Position numbers and translations under genes: made by a program. Source: Bacillota bacterium (lineage in GTDB: Bacteria; Bacillota; Sulfobacillia; Thermaerobacterales; RSA17). Taken from it: a DNA stretch of 64,000 nt. The DNA lies in NCBI GenBank assembly GCA_017577485.1, contig PKRI01000001.1:171063-235062 (forward strand), in the 5' to 3' direction. Below are positions 1 to 7,414 of this stretch, piece by piece. The notes below the pieces were generated by a model, which ran no database searches, had not been told where the DNA came from, and saw only the letters and a program-made list of their open reading frames with translations. Within the stretch, counting starts at the first letter, position 1, and each line of letters starts with the position of its first letter.

Positions 1-57
1 CAGGGGCTCGCCGACGCGGCGGCACATCTTGTGCTTGGGTCCGGTGTACCTCGCCAA
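1..57 (-). CDS. rpsD: 30S ribosomal protein S4, N-terminal fragment
   Basis: Only the first 19 codons lie in the window. They read L-A-R-Y-T-G-P-K-H-K-M-C-R-R-V-G-E-P-L, the N-terminus typical of S4, a primary 16S rRNA-binding protein of the small subunit. The Cys at residue 12 fits the zinc-ribbon type of S4; the rest of the ribbon would be outside the window. Translation starts at TTG (55-57), nine bases after a GGAGGT SD at 67-72. A promoter and a leader hairpin precede it. S4 represses its own leader in other Firmicutes, so autogenous control is plausible but is inference here. The gene continues past the left edge. Confidence 0.85.
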   Translation of the reverse strand, partial: MARYTGPKHKMCRRVGEPL

Positions 58-74
58 ATCCGTCAAACCTCCGT

Positions 75-98
75 CACGTGGTTGGTTTCAACCACGTG
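75..98 (-). promoter_or_regulatory. Perfect 10-bp hairpin in the rpsD leader
   Basis: CACGTGGTTG (75-84) and CAACCACGTG (89-98) form a perfect inverted repeat with a 4-base loop, between the rpsD promoter and its SD. It is a candidate S4-binding or translational control element. No T-run follows, so an intrinsic terminator is unlikely. Confidence 0.5.
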
Positions 99-114
99 CC
101 AGCAGCCGTTTCTA

Positions 115-144
115 ATCGTAAGCGGCGGCGCCGCGGAGCGTCAA
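115..144 (-). promoter_or_regulatory. Sigma-A type promoter for rpsD
   Basis: On the minus strand, -35 TTGACG (144-139) and -10 TACGAT (120-115) are separated by 18 bases. The predicted start near 108 gives a leader of about 50 bases that contains the hairpin at 75-98. Confidence 0.7.
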
Positions 145-218
145 GCCGCGGGCAGTGCGCCGCCGGCGCCCGGCAGGACCGCCGGTCCCCGCCGGGTTAT
201 AACAAGAGTGTAAGCATG

Positions 219-240
219 CCAGGCCGGGTCCCCGGCCTGG
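219..240. repeat. Perfect 10-bp inverted repeat upstream of the Rdx selenoprotein gene
   Basis: CCAGGCCGGG (219-228) and CCCGGCCTGG (231-240) are separated by 2 bases and sit 21 bases before the ATG at 262. A weak -10-like TATAAC (198-203, plus strand) lies just upstream, so the hairpin may be in the 5' leader. Its function is unknown. Confidence 0.45.
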
Positions 241-261
241 CCGGACGCGGGAGGGCTGTCC

Positions 262-504
262 ATGCAGGGACCCCAGGTGACCATCATCTTCTGCGTGGCT
301 TGAGGCTACGCCGGTCACGCCGCCCGTGCGGCCGGCGAAATCCTTGAACTGTACGCCGCCCAGGTCTCGGCGCTGGTGCTGCAGCCGGGCAGCGGCGGCA
401 TCTTCCAGATCTACGTCGGCGACCGTCTGGTCTACGACAAGAAGGCCACCGGCCGGTTCCCGAACCCCGGCGAGGCCGCGGAACTGGTGGGCGCCCACCT
501 GTGA
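262..504 (+). CDS. SelW/SelT/SelH (Rdx) family protein, predicted selenoprotein with in-frame TGA
   Basis: Reading through TGA at 301-303 gives an 80-residue protein with the thioredoxin-like Rdx fold. It has an N-terminal beta strand (VTIIF, 6-10), the redox motif C11-V-A-U14, then GY, and the C-terminal Rdx block G-S-G-G-I-F-Q-I with V-Y-D-K-K and G-R-F-P. The single TGA falls exactly where family members carry Cys or selenocysteine in CxxC/CxxU, and no other in-frame stop occurs before TGA 502-504. An SD GGGAGGG (249-255) lies six bases before ATG. A stem-loop just after the TGA could be a bacterial SECIS. Rdx proteins are small thiol/selenol oxidoreductases of unclear substrate. The alternatives, a pseudogene or a tryptophan readthrough, are less likely because only the catalytic codon is affected. 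The selA, selB, selC and selD genes are not in the window. Confidence 0.85.
304..340 (+). promoter_or_regulatory. Candidate bacterial SECIS element
   Basis: Directly after the TGA, an outer stem CGCCGG (309-314)/CCGGCG (332-337) encloses an inner stem CCGC (320-323)/GCGG (328-331) with apical loop CCGT. The apical loop begins 20 bases after the TGA, inside the usual bacterial window. The loop G is in third rather than first or second position, and an alternative inner pairing (316-319 with 325-328) exists, so the match is partial. Confidence 0.5.
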
Positions 505-516
505 CGGGCGCCCACC
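486..516 (+). terminator. Strong hairpin around the stop codon of the Rdx gene
   Basis: GGTGGGCGCCC (486-496) pairs perfectly with GGGCGCCCACC (506-516). The 9-base loop contains the true stop TGA (502-504). No T-tract follows, so it may be a weak terminator or a 3' stabilising element. Confidence 0.35.
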
Positions 517-582
517 GGCATTCCGTCCCCGGACGGCGACCTGGACGCGACGGCCGCTGCCCGCACCGGGGGCGGCGGCGCC

Positions 583-1176
583 TCAGCGGGCGAAGCGGTG
601 GTTGCCGATGGTGACGGTGTGGGGCCGGGACCACAGGAACGCGTTGCGGGTCTTGCCGGGGTTGAAGAAGTACAGGGCCCCGTAGCTGGGGTCCCAGCCG
701 TTCAGGGCGTCCTGGACCGCCCGGTAGGCCAGGGGACCCGCCGGCAGGTTGATGCGCCCGTTCAGCACCGGCTCGAACTGGTAGGGCTGATAGATCACGC
801 CCCGGACCGTGTCGGGAAACAGCGGGCTGTCCAGGCGGTTCAGGATCACCGCCGCCACGGCCACCTGCCCGGCATAGGGCTCGCCCTCGGCCTCGGCGTG
901 GACCATGCGGGCCAGCAGGTCGAAATCCGCCGCCGACAGGGCGCGCCGCGCGTTGGGGATCACCAGGATCTGACCCGGGTAGATCTCGGTGCCGCTCAGG
1001 CCGTTGGCCTGCTGCAGCGCGGCCACGCTGGTGTTGTAGCGATTGGCGATGAGCCACAGGGACTCGCCGCGCACGACCCGGTGCTGCACGGCTGCCGCGG
1101 CGGGCGGCACCGCCGCCGCCAGGAGCAGCAGCGCTGCCGTGAGGCCGGCCGCCAGGCGCTTGAAGTCAGGCTTGAT
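583..1176 (-). CDS. LysM-domain cell wall hydrolase, SleB-like (spore cortex-lytic family)
   Basis: An exported 197-residue protein with a signal peptide (about 1-30, KPDFKR then a hydrophobic Leu/Ala stretch), one LysM peptidoglycan-binding domain (about 31-78, HRVVRGESLWLIANRY onward) and a C-terminal SleB-type Hydrolase_2 domain. The latter holds the conserved Glu in MVHAEAEGEPYAGQ, then VILNRL and the ALYFFNP region. SleB-family lytic transglycosylases open spore cortex during germination. The start appears to be ATC at 1176-1174: SD GGGGGAG ends seven bases before it, and no ATG, GTG or TTG lies in frame between the upstream stop and GTG 1110. Starting at 1110 would delete the signal peptide and has no SD. 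It is transcribed away from the pdh operon. Confidence 0.8.
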   Translation of the reverse strand: MKPDFKRLAAGLTAALLLLAAAVPPAAAAVQHRVVRGESLWLIANRYNTSVAALQQANGLSGTEIYPGQILVIPNARRALSAADFDLLARMVHAEAEGEPYAGQVAVAAVILNRLDSPLFPDTVRGVIYQPYQFEPVLNGRINLPAGPLAYRAVQDALNGWDPSYGALYFFNPGKTRNAFLWSRPHTVTIGNHRFAR

Positions 1177-1312
1177 CGCCGATCTCCCCCTTCTTCAAGA
1201 TGGACGGCTCGGGCCGCACACGGCCATGGTAGCCGCTGGGCGGGAAAGGTCCAACCTGTGGGATGCCGGAAGGGCAGGCAGGAAACGCCGACGGAGGCAC
1301 AGACAGTCTGCT

Positions 1313-1341
1313 TTGCACGGGGCCTTCCTATACACTACAAT
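1313..1341 (+). promoter_or_regulatory. Sigma-A promoter of the pyruvate dehydrogenase operon
   Basis: -35 TTGCAC (1313-1318) and -10 TACAAT (1336-1341) with a 17-base spacer. Predicted transcription start is near 1348, leaving about 90 bases of leader before pdhA. Confidence 0.75.
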
Positions 1342-1436
1342 AGCATAGGGTCCGTCCTGGCCCCCGTCCAGCCGTGTGCGCAGGAGCCGACAGTTCCGTT
1401 TTCCACAACGGCACCAGCGGACAAGGAGGCCTGGTG

Positions 1437-2576
1437 ATGGCGCAGACGCGCGGCAAGAGGACCCGCACCGCCAGCCGGCGGGTCGAGGGCTGGATCAAGC
1501 CCGTCGAGCCGGAATTTGAAACCATCCAGATCCTGCGGGACGACGGTTCCTACGATGAAGCCTCACTGCCCGACCTCACCGACGACCAGATGAAAGAGCT
1601 CTATGAATGGATGGTCTTCGCCCGCATCCTGGACCAGCGGGCCCTGAACATGCAGCGCCAGGGCCGCATGGGCACCTACCCTCCGGTGGGCGGGCAGGAA
1701 GCGGCACAGGTCGGCAGCGCCTACGCTCTGGAGAAAGAGGACTGGTTGTTTCCTTCGTACCGTGAATCGGCGGCCATGATGGTCCACGGCATGCCGCCGG
1801 AATTGACCTTCCTGTACTGGATGGGCCGCGAGGAGGGCGCCGCGGCGCCTGAGGGCGTCAACGTGTTCACCATCTCCATTCCCATCGCCACCCAGGTTCC
1901 CCATGCGGTGGGGGCCGCGTGGGCGGCGCGGCTCCGCGGCGAGAAGAAGGCGTTCCTGGTCTACTTCGGCGACGGCGGCACCTCGGAGGGCGACTTCCAC
2001 GAGGGGGCCAACTTCGCCGGCGTCTTCAAGGCGCCGGTGGTTTTGTTCTGCCAGAACAACCACTACGCCATCAGCGTGCCCCTGGAGCGCCAGACGGCGT
2101 CCCGGACCATCGCCCAGAAGGCCGTAGCCTACGGCTTCCCGGGCGTGCGCGTGGACGGCAACGACGTGCTGGCGGTCTACGCCGTCACCAGGGAAGCGGT
2201 GGAGCGCGCGCGCCGGGGCGAAGGGCCGACCCTGATCGAAGCGGTGACCTACCGCTACGGCCCCCACACCACCGCCGATGACCCCACCCGGTACCGCACC
2301 GCCGACGAGGTGAAGGAGTGGCAGGAACGGCGCGATCCCATCATGCGCTTCCGCCGCTTCCTGGAGAGCCGGGGGCTCTGGTCGGAGGCCCAGGAGGAAG
2401 AACTGCAGGAGCGCCTGCGCGAGAGGGCGGCCGAGGTGGTGCGGAAGGCCGAGAATTACCCGAAGCCCGAGCCCACCAACATGTTCGACTACATGTACGC
2501 TGAACTGCCCTGGAATCTGAAGGAGCAGCGGGAGGCGCTGCTGCAGGAGCTGGCAGAGCGCGGGGAGGCGCGCTGA
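1437..2576 (+). CDS. pdhA: Pyruvate dehydrogenase E1 component, alpha subunit
   Basis: 379 residues, the thiamine-diphosphate-binding half of the E1 heterotetramer that decarboxylates pyruvate and passes the acetyl group to E2. The ThDP motif runs from GDG (178-180) to NN (207-208), followed by HYAIS. The start ATG at 1437 follows AAGGAGG (1423-1429) by seven bases; the reading frame is open further upstream but has no better SD. It is the first gene of pdhABCD, two bases from pdhB. A branched-chain 2-oxoacid E1 is the main alternative, since the families are close; the full pdhABCD order and sequence favour pyruvate. Confidence 0.88.
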   Translation: MAQTRGKRTRTASRRVEGWIKPVEPEFETIQILRDDGSYDEASLPDLTDDQMKELYEWMVFARILDQRALNMQRQGRMGTYPPVGGQEAAQVGSAYALEKEDWLFPSYRESAAMMVHGMPPELTFLYWMGREEGAAAPEGVNVFTISIPIATQVPHAVGAAWAARLRGEKKAFLVYFGDGGTSEGDFHEGANFAGVFKAPVVLFCQNNHYAISVPLERQTASRTIAQKAVAYGFPGVRVDGNDVLAVYAVTREAVERARRGEGPTLIEAVTYRYGPHTTADDPTRYRTADEVKEWQERRDPIMRFRRFLESRGLWSEAQEEELQERLRERAAEVVRKAENYPKPEPTNMFDYMYAELPWNLKEQREALLQELAERGEAR

Positions 2577-2578
2577 AC

Positions 2579-3559
2579 ATGCCGCGCCTGACCCTGGTGC
2601 AGGCCATCACCGACGCGCTGCGGGTGGAGATGCGCCGGGACGACCGGGTGGTGGTCCTGGGCGAGGACGTGGGCGTCAACGGCGGCGTCTTCCGGGCCAC
2701 CGAGGGCCTGATCGAGGAGTTCGGCCCCGACCGCGTCATCGACACCCCGCTGGCGGAGTCGGCCATCATCGGCACCGCCTTCGGCATGGCCGTCTACGGC
2801 CTGCGGCCGGTGCCGGAGATCCAGTTCTGCGGCTTCCTTCCCCCGGCTTATGATCAGATCATCTCCCACGTGGCCCGGATCCGGAACCGGTCCCGGGGAC
2901 GCTTCACGGCGCCCATGGTGATCCGGGCGCCCTATGCCGGCGGCATCCACGCGCCCGAGCATCACTCGGAAAGCCCGGAGGCCTTCTACGCTCACATCCC
3001 GGGGCTCAAGGTGGTCATCCCCTCCACGCCCTACGACGCCAAAGGGCTGCTGATCTCGGCCATCCGCGACCCCGACCCGGTCCTGTTCCTGGAGCCCAAG
3101 AGCATCTACCGGGCCTTCCGGGAAGAAGTCCCGGAGGGCGAGTATACGGTGCCCATCGGCAAGGCCCGCCTGGTGCGCGAGGGGACCGACGTGACGCTGA
3201 TCGCCTGGGGCGCCATGGTGCCCGTGGCCGAGCAGGCCGCCCGGCAGGTGGAGCAGGAGCACGGCTGGTCCTGCGAGATCATCGACCTGCGCACCATCTC
3301 GCCCCTGGACCGCGATGCGGTCGTCGGCTCGGTGCAGAAGACCGGCCGCTGCGTCATCGTCCACGAGGCGCCGCGGCAGTGCGGGCTGGCCGCCGAACTG
3401 GTGGCGCTGATCAACGAGCACGCGCTGCTCTATCTCGAGGCGCCGGTGGTCCGCGTCACCGGATTCGACACGGTAATGCCGCTGCTGGCCCTGGAGCAGG
3501 AATACCTGCCCAACCCCCAGCGGGTGGTCAGGGGCATCGTCAAGGCCATGACCTTCTAG
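2579..3559 (+). CDS. pdhB: Pyruvate dehydrogenase E1 component, beta subunit
   Basis: 326 residues, normal length for E1 beta, the transketolase-like partner that completes the E1 active site. Visible family features are VLGEDVGVNGGVFRAT near the N-terminus, the PEIQFCGFLPPAYDQI region, and a transketolase C-terminal domain (about 200-320, LIAWGAMVPVAEQAA, then HEAPRQCG). It starts two bases after the pdhA stop, so translation is probably coupled. A branched-chain 2-oxoacid role cannot be excluded from sequence alone. Confidence 0.88.
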   Translation: MPRLTLVQAITDALRVEMRRDDRVVVLGEDVGVNGGVFRATEGLIEEFGPDRVIDTPLAESAIIGTAFGMAVYGLRPVPEIQFCGFLPPAYDQIISHVARIRNRSRGRFTAPMVIRAPYAGGIHAPEHHSESPEAFYAHIPGLKVVIPSTPYDAKGLLISAIRDPDPVLFLEPKSIYRAFREEVPEGEYTVPIGKARLVREGTDVTLIAWGAMVPVAEQAARQVEQEHGWSCEIIDLRTISPLDRDAVVGSVQKTGRCVIVHEAPRQCGLAAELVALINEHALLYLEAPVVRVTGFDTVMPLLALEQEYLPNPQRVVRGIVKAMTF

Positions 3560-3577
3560 GCTCGGGGAGGCGACCCG

Positions 3578-4933
3578 ATGGCGTTCGAGTTCAAGCTGCC
3601 CGACGTGGGCGAGGGCATCCACGAGGCCGAGGTCGTCCGCTGGCTGGTGGCTGAGGGCGACCATGTGACCGAGGATCAGCCCCTGGTGGAAATCCAGACC
3701 GACAAGGCCGTGGTGGAGATCCCCTCCCCCGTGGCGGGCCCGGTCCTGAAGCTGCACTACAAGGAAGGCGACATCATCGAGGTCGGCAGCGTGTTCATCA
3801 CCATCGGCACGGACGGCGAGGCCCCTGGTGCCGCCGCGGCGGCGGCGCCCACCGGCAACGGCCAGGCCGCGGCGGCGGAGGCCGTGGCCGCCGCCCACCG
3901 GACCGGCAGTGAAGGACCGGCGGCACCGGCCGCACCGGCACCGGCAGCGCCTGCGGCTCCGGCGGCCGCACCCGCCCCGGCGCCCGGGCGCCGCGCCCTG
4001 GCCACGCCGGCCACCCGGCGCCTGGCCCGGGAACTGGGCGTGGACATCAACCAGGTGCCGGGCACCGGTCCCGGCGGCCGCGTCACCGACGAGGACGTGC
4101 GCGCCTTCGCCGAGGGGCGGCGCGCTCCGGCCCCGGCGGCGGCGCCCGCGCCGGCCGCCGCTCCCGAACCGGCCGCGGCACCGGCCGCGCCGGCGCCGGC
4201 GTTCCAGCCCGTGGTCGTCCACGCCGAGACGCCCGAGGAGCGCATCCCCCTGCGGGGCCTGCGGCGCACCATCGCCGAGCGCATGGTCAAGTCCATGTAC
4301 ACGGCGCCCCACGTCACCCACGTGGACGAGGTGGACGTGACGGAACTGGTGGCCCTGCGGCAGCGGGCGAAGGAAGTGGCGGCGGCCCGGGGGATCAAGC
4401 TGACCTACCTGCCCTTCATCGCCAAGGCGCTGATCGCCGCGCTGCGGGAGTTCCCCTATCTGAACGCCACCATCGACGACGAGCGCCAGGAGATCGTCCT
4501 CAAGCGCTACTACAACATCGGTATCGCCACCGACACCGAAGACGGGCTGATCGTGCCGGTGGTCAAGCACGCCGACCGCAAGAGCATCCTGCAGATCGCC
4601 GCCGAGATCCAGTACCTGACCGAGAAGGCCCGCCAGCGCAAGATCGACCTGGAGGACCTGCGGGGCGGCACCTTTACCATCACCAACATCGGCGCCCTGG
4701 GCGGCATCTTCTCGACGCCCATCATCAACCACCCCGAAGTGGCCATCCTGGGCGTCCACAAGATCCAGGAGAAGCCGGTGGTCCGCGACGGGCAGATCGT
4801 GGTGCGGAGCATGCTGCCGCTGGCCCTGAGCTTCGACCACCGCATCGTCGACGGCGCTTACGCCGCCCGCTTCCTGAATCGCGTCATGGCTTATCTCGAG
4901 CAGCCGGACCTGCTCTTCATGGAGATGGTCTGA
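3578..4933 (+). CDS. pdhC: Dihydrolipoamide acetyltransferase, E2 of the pyruvate dehydrogenase complex
   Basis: 451 residues in the standard order. A single lipoyl domain (1-78) has the lipoylated Lys at 43 in QTDKAVVEI. It is followed by an Ala/Pro-rich linker, a peripheral subunit-binding domain (about 140-180, ATPATRRLARELG), a second Ala/Pro linker and the acyltransferase core (about 220-451) with the DHRIVDG motif (His421, Asp425). It forms the core of the complex and moves acetyl groups from E1 to CoA. Having one lipoyl domain is normal for Gram-positive enzymes. It lies 18 bases after pdhB and one base before pdhD. Confidence 0.9.
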   Translation: MAFEFKLPDVGEGIHEAEVVRWLVAEGDHVTEDQPLVEIQTDKAVVEIPSPVAGPVLKLHYKEGDIIEVGSVFITIGTDGEAPGAAAAAAPTGNGQAAAAEAVAAAHRTGSEGPAAPAAPAPAAPAAPAAAPAPAPGRRALATPATRRLARELGVDINQVPGTGPGGRVTDEDVRAFAEGRRAPAPAAAPAPAAAPEPAAAPAAPAPAFQPVVVHAETPEERIPLRGLRRTIAERMVKSMYTAPHVTHVDEVDVTELVALRQRAKEVAAARGIKLTYLPFIAKALIAALREFPYLNATIDDERQEIVLKRYYNIGIATDTEDGLIVPVVKHADRKSILQIAAEIQYLTEKARQRKIDLEDLRGGTFTITNIGALGGIFSTPIINHPEVAILGVHKIQEKPVVRDGQIVVRSMLPLALSFDHRIVDGAYAARFLNRVMAYLEQPDLLFMEMV

Positions 4934-4934
4934 C

Positions 4935-6377
4935 ATGGTCGTCGGCGACATCGCCACCGGCGTCGACGTGGTGGTCATCGGCGGCGGCCCCGGAGGGTAC
5001 GTGGCCGCCATCCGGGCCGCTCAACTGGGCAAGGAAGTGCTGCTGGTGGAGCGGGAGGCCCTGGGCGGCGTCTGCCTGAACGTGGGCTGCATCCCGTCCA
5101 AAGCGCTGATCTCGGTGGCCTCGCTGTACCACCGCCTGCAGGAGGAAGCCGAGCGGGGGCTTATGGTCAGCGGCGCCCGGGTCGACCTGAACAAGCTGCA
5201 GGCCTGGAAGCAGGGCGTGGTGGACCGGCTGACCGGCGGCGTCGGGCAGCTGCTCAAGGGCAACGACGTCCAGGTCACCATGGGCACCGCCACCTTCACC
5301 GGCCCCAACCAGATCATCGTCGAGACCGCCGGCGGCGGCGCCGAGCACTACAAGTTCGACCACGCCATCATCGCCACCGGGTCCAGGCCCGTGGAACTGC
5401 CGGCCTTCCCCTTCGACGGCCGGCGGATCCTGTCGTCCACCGACGCCCTGGCGCTGACCGAACTGCCCGGGCACCTGCTGGTGATCGGCGGCGGCTACAT
5501 CGGGCTGGAACTGGGCACCGTCTACGCCAAGCTGGGCTCCCGGGTCACGGTGGTGGAGGCGGCGGACCGGCTGCTGCCCGGCACCGACCCGGAACTGGTG
5601 CAGGTGGTGGCCCGCAGGCTGCGGCGCCTGGGGGTCGAGGTCCACGTGAACACCCTGGCCCAGGGATTCGAGGACGACGGCCGGGTGGCCAAGGTGCGCC
5701 TCAGCCGGCGGGGCGACGGCGGCCAGGAGGAGACCTTCACCGTCGATGCCGACCGGGTGCTGGTCTGCGTGGGCCGGCGCCCCAACAGCGAGGGGTTGGG
5801 CCTGGACCGCGCCGGCGTCCGGGTCGACGACCGGGGCTTCATCCCCGTGGACCAGCAGATGCGCACCAGCGCGCCCCACATCTTCGCCATCGGCGACGTG
5901 GTGGGCGGCGCCATGCTGGCCCACAAGGCCTCCCACGAGGGCATCGTGGCCGCCGAGGTCATCGCCGGCGAGCCGGCGGCCTTCGAGCCGGCGGCCATCC
6001 CCGCCGTCATCTTCACCGACCCCGAGATCGCCAGCGTGGGGCTGACGGAAACCCAGGCCGAGGCCCAGGGGTACCAGGTCATGGTCGGGCGGTTCCCCTT
6101 CGCGGCCTCGGGCCGCGCCCTTACCACCGGCGAGTCCGAGGGCTTCGTCAAGGTGGTGGCCGACGCGTCCAGCCACGTGGTGCTGGGCGTGCACATCGTG
6201 GGCCACGGGGCCTCGGACCTGATCGGCGAGGGCGCCCTGGCCGTGGAGATGGCGGCGCGCCTGGAGGACCTGGCGCTGACCATCCATCCCCACCCGACCC
6301 TGCCGGAAAGCATCATGGAGGCCGCCGAGGCGGCGCTGGGCCAGCCCATTCACGTGCTGCCGCCCAGGCGACGGTAA
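4935..6377 (+). CDS. pdhD: Dihydrolipoyl dehydrogenase, E3
   Basis: 480 residues. A flavin disulfide reductase that reoxidises E2 dihydrolipoamide with NAD+. It shows an N-terminal FAD Rossmann motif (VVIGGGPGGYVAA), the redox disulfide Cys47/Cys52 in GGVCLNVGCIPSK, a second Rossmann motif for NAD (VIGGGYIGLELG), the FAD GD motif (FAIGDVV), and a C-terminal dimerisation domain with the catalytic His-Glu pair in HPHPTLPES. It is the last gene of the operon and begins one base after the pdhC stop. An E3 may also serve other 2-oxoacid complexes. Confidence 0.92.
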   Translation: MVVGDIATGVDVVVIGGGPGGYVAAIRAAQLGKEVLLVEREALGGVCLNVGCIPSKALISVASLYHRLQEEAERGLMVSGARVDLNKLQAWKQGVVDRLTGGVGQLLKGNDVQVTMGTATFTGPNQIIVETAGGGAEHYKFDHAIIATGSRPVELPAFPFDGRRILSSTDALALTELPGHLLVIGGGYIGLELGTVYAKLGSRVTVVEAADRLLPGTDPELVQVVARRLRRLGVEVHVNTLAQGFEDDGRVAKVRLSRRGDGGQEETFTVDADRVLVCVGRRPNSEGLGLDRAGVRVDDRGFIPVDQQMRTSAPHIFAIGDVVGGAMLAHKASHEGIVAAEVIAGEPAAFEPAAIPAVIFTDPEIASVGLTETQAEAQGYQVMVGRFPFAASGRALTTGESEGFVKVVADASSHVVLGVHIVGHGASDLIGEGALAVEMAARLEDLALTIHPHPTLPESIMEAAEAALGQPIHVLPPRRR

Positions 6378-6534
6378 CGTCCGGCAACCTGCATCATTCA
6401 CAGGAATCGCCTCGCCCGGCGTCTAACTTTCATTTTTCCGGAAGCCCGACGGCGCCGGGCGATGTCGTTCCTGCGGGACGGCCCGGGCCGCGGGCCGCGG
6501 CCGGCGGGAGCCGGCCCCTGGAGGGGGATGCATC

Positions 6535-7320
6535 TTGCGGAAGCGAGTTCGGTGGCTGGCGCTGCTGCTGGGCGCGGCGCTGCTGGCAGCCGGGTGCGGG
6601 GGCTCCGGCGGCGGCACCGGCGGCGGCAGCAGCGACGACGGCCCGCTGTACGTGGTGGGCACCGAGGCGGCTTACCCGCCCTTCGAGATGATCAACGAGC
6701 AGACCCAGGAGTTCGAGGGCTTCGACATCGAGTTGATGCGGGCCATCGCCGAGGAGGCGGGCTTCCGGGTCGAGTTCCAGAACCTGGCCTGGGACGCCCT
6801 GGTGCCGGCGCTGCAGGCCGGGCAGGTCGACCTGATCATCTCGGCCATGACCATCACCGACGAGCGGGCCATGAACCTGCAGTTCTCGGACCCCTACTTC
6901 ACCGCAGGCCAGGTGATCCTGGTGCGCTCCGACAACGACGACATCCAGGGTCCCCAGGACCTTCCGGGCCGCGTCGTCGGCGTCCAGGCCAACACCACCG
7001 GGCAGTACGCCGTCGAGAAGATTGAAGGCGTCCGCGAGGACGACATCCTCAGGTTCGAGTCCACGCCCGACGCCTTCAACGCGCTGCTGACCGGCACCGT
7101 CGAGGCGGTGGTGGCCGACCTGCCGGTGGTGGCCGAGTTCATCAAGAACAACCCCCAGGCCGGGGTCAAGCAGGTGGGCAGCAACTTCACCGTCGAGTAT
7201 TACGGCATCGCCATGCGCCACGGCGAGCCCGACCTGCTGCAGGCCGTCAACCGAGGCCTGGCGGCGGTCAAGGCCGGCGGCCGCTACGACGAGATCTACA
7301 ACAAGTATTTCGGCGAGTGA
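6535..7320 (+). CDS. Polar amino-acid ABC transporter, substrate-binding lipoprotein
   Basis: 261 residues with a signal peptide, a lipobox ending at Cys21 (LLAAGC), a Gly/Ser linker, then a family-3 solute-binding domain: GTEAAYPPFEMINE, FEGFDIELMRAIAEEAG, AWDALVPALQAGQVDLI, and MTITDERA, a motif typical of glutamine/arginine-type receptors. The TTG start at 6535 is chosen because GGAGGGGG (6520-6527) precedes it by seven bases. It is followed by permease and ATPase genes. Stable hairpins lie between it and the permease, consistent with the receptor being made in excess. The exact ligand cannot be told from sequence. Confidence 0.88.
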   Translation: MRKRVRWLALLLGAALLAAGCGGSGGGTGGGSSDDGPLYVVGTEAAYPPFEMINEQTQEFEGFDIELMRAIAEEAGFRVEFQNLAWDALVPALQAGQVDLIISAMTITDERAMNLQFSDPYFTAGQVILVRSDNDDIQGPQDLPGRVVGVQANTTGQYAVEKIEGVREDDILRFESTPDAFNALLTGTVEAVVADLPVVAEFIKNNPQAGVKQVGSNFTVEYYGIAMRHGEPDLLQAVNRGLAAVKAGGRYDEIYNKYFGE

Positions 7321-7392
7321 GCCCGGCGACGCCGGGCCGCCGCCTGCGGGCCGGGGAGGGGACGGGAAACCCGCCGCCTGACCCCTCCCCGG
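7321..7392 (+). other. Two intercistronic stem-loops between receptor and permease genes
   Basis: GCCCGGC/GCCGGGC (7321-7337) is followed by an 11-bp stem, CCGGGGAGGGG (7351-7361) with CCCCTCCCCGG (7382-7392). No T-tract is present. Such hairpins commonly protect the upstream receptor mRNA or damp expression of the permease. Confidence 0.5.
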
Positions 7393-7414
7393 TTCCGTGC
7401 CTGTGGGGGTAGCC

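Noticed and set aside
1..213. Plus-strand open frame at the left edge
   Set aside because: The minus strand here encodes the S4 N-terminus with promoter and SD, so the plus frame is chance.
1..261. A tRNA-Sec (selC) gene near the selenoprotein
   Set aside because: No acceptor/T-arm pair with a long variable arm could be assembled; the hairpins there are simple inverted repeats.
262..504. Reading the Rdx gene as a pseudogene
   Set aside because: The only defect is the TGA at the redox codon; everything else, including the SD, is intact.
2489..5011. An 840-codon antisense frame across pdhA-pdhD
   Set aside because: Low-complexity His/Gly/Arg/Asp composition typical of a GC shadow of real genes.
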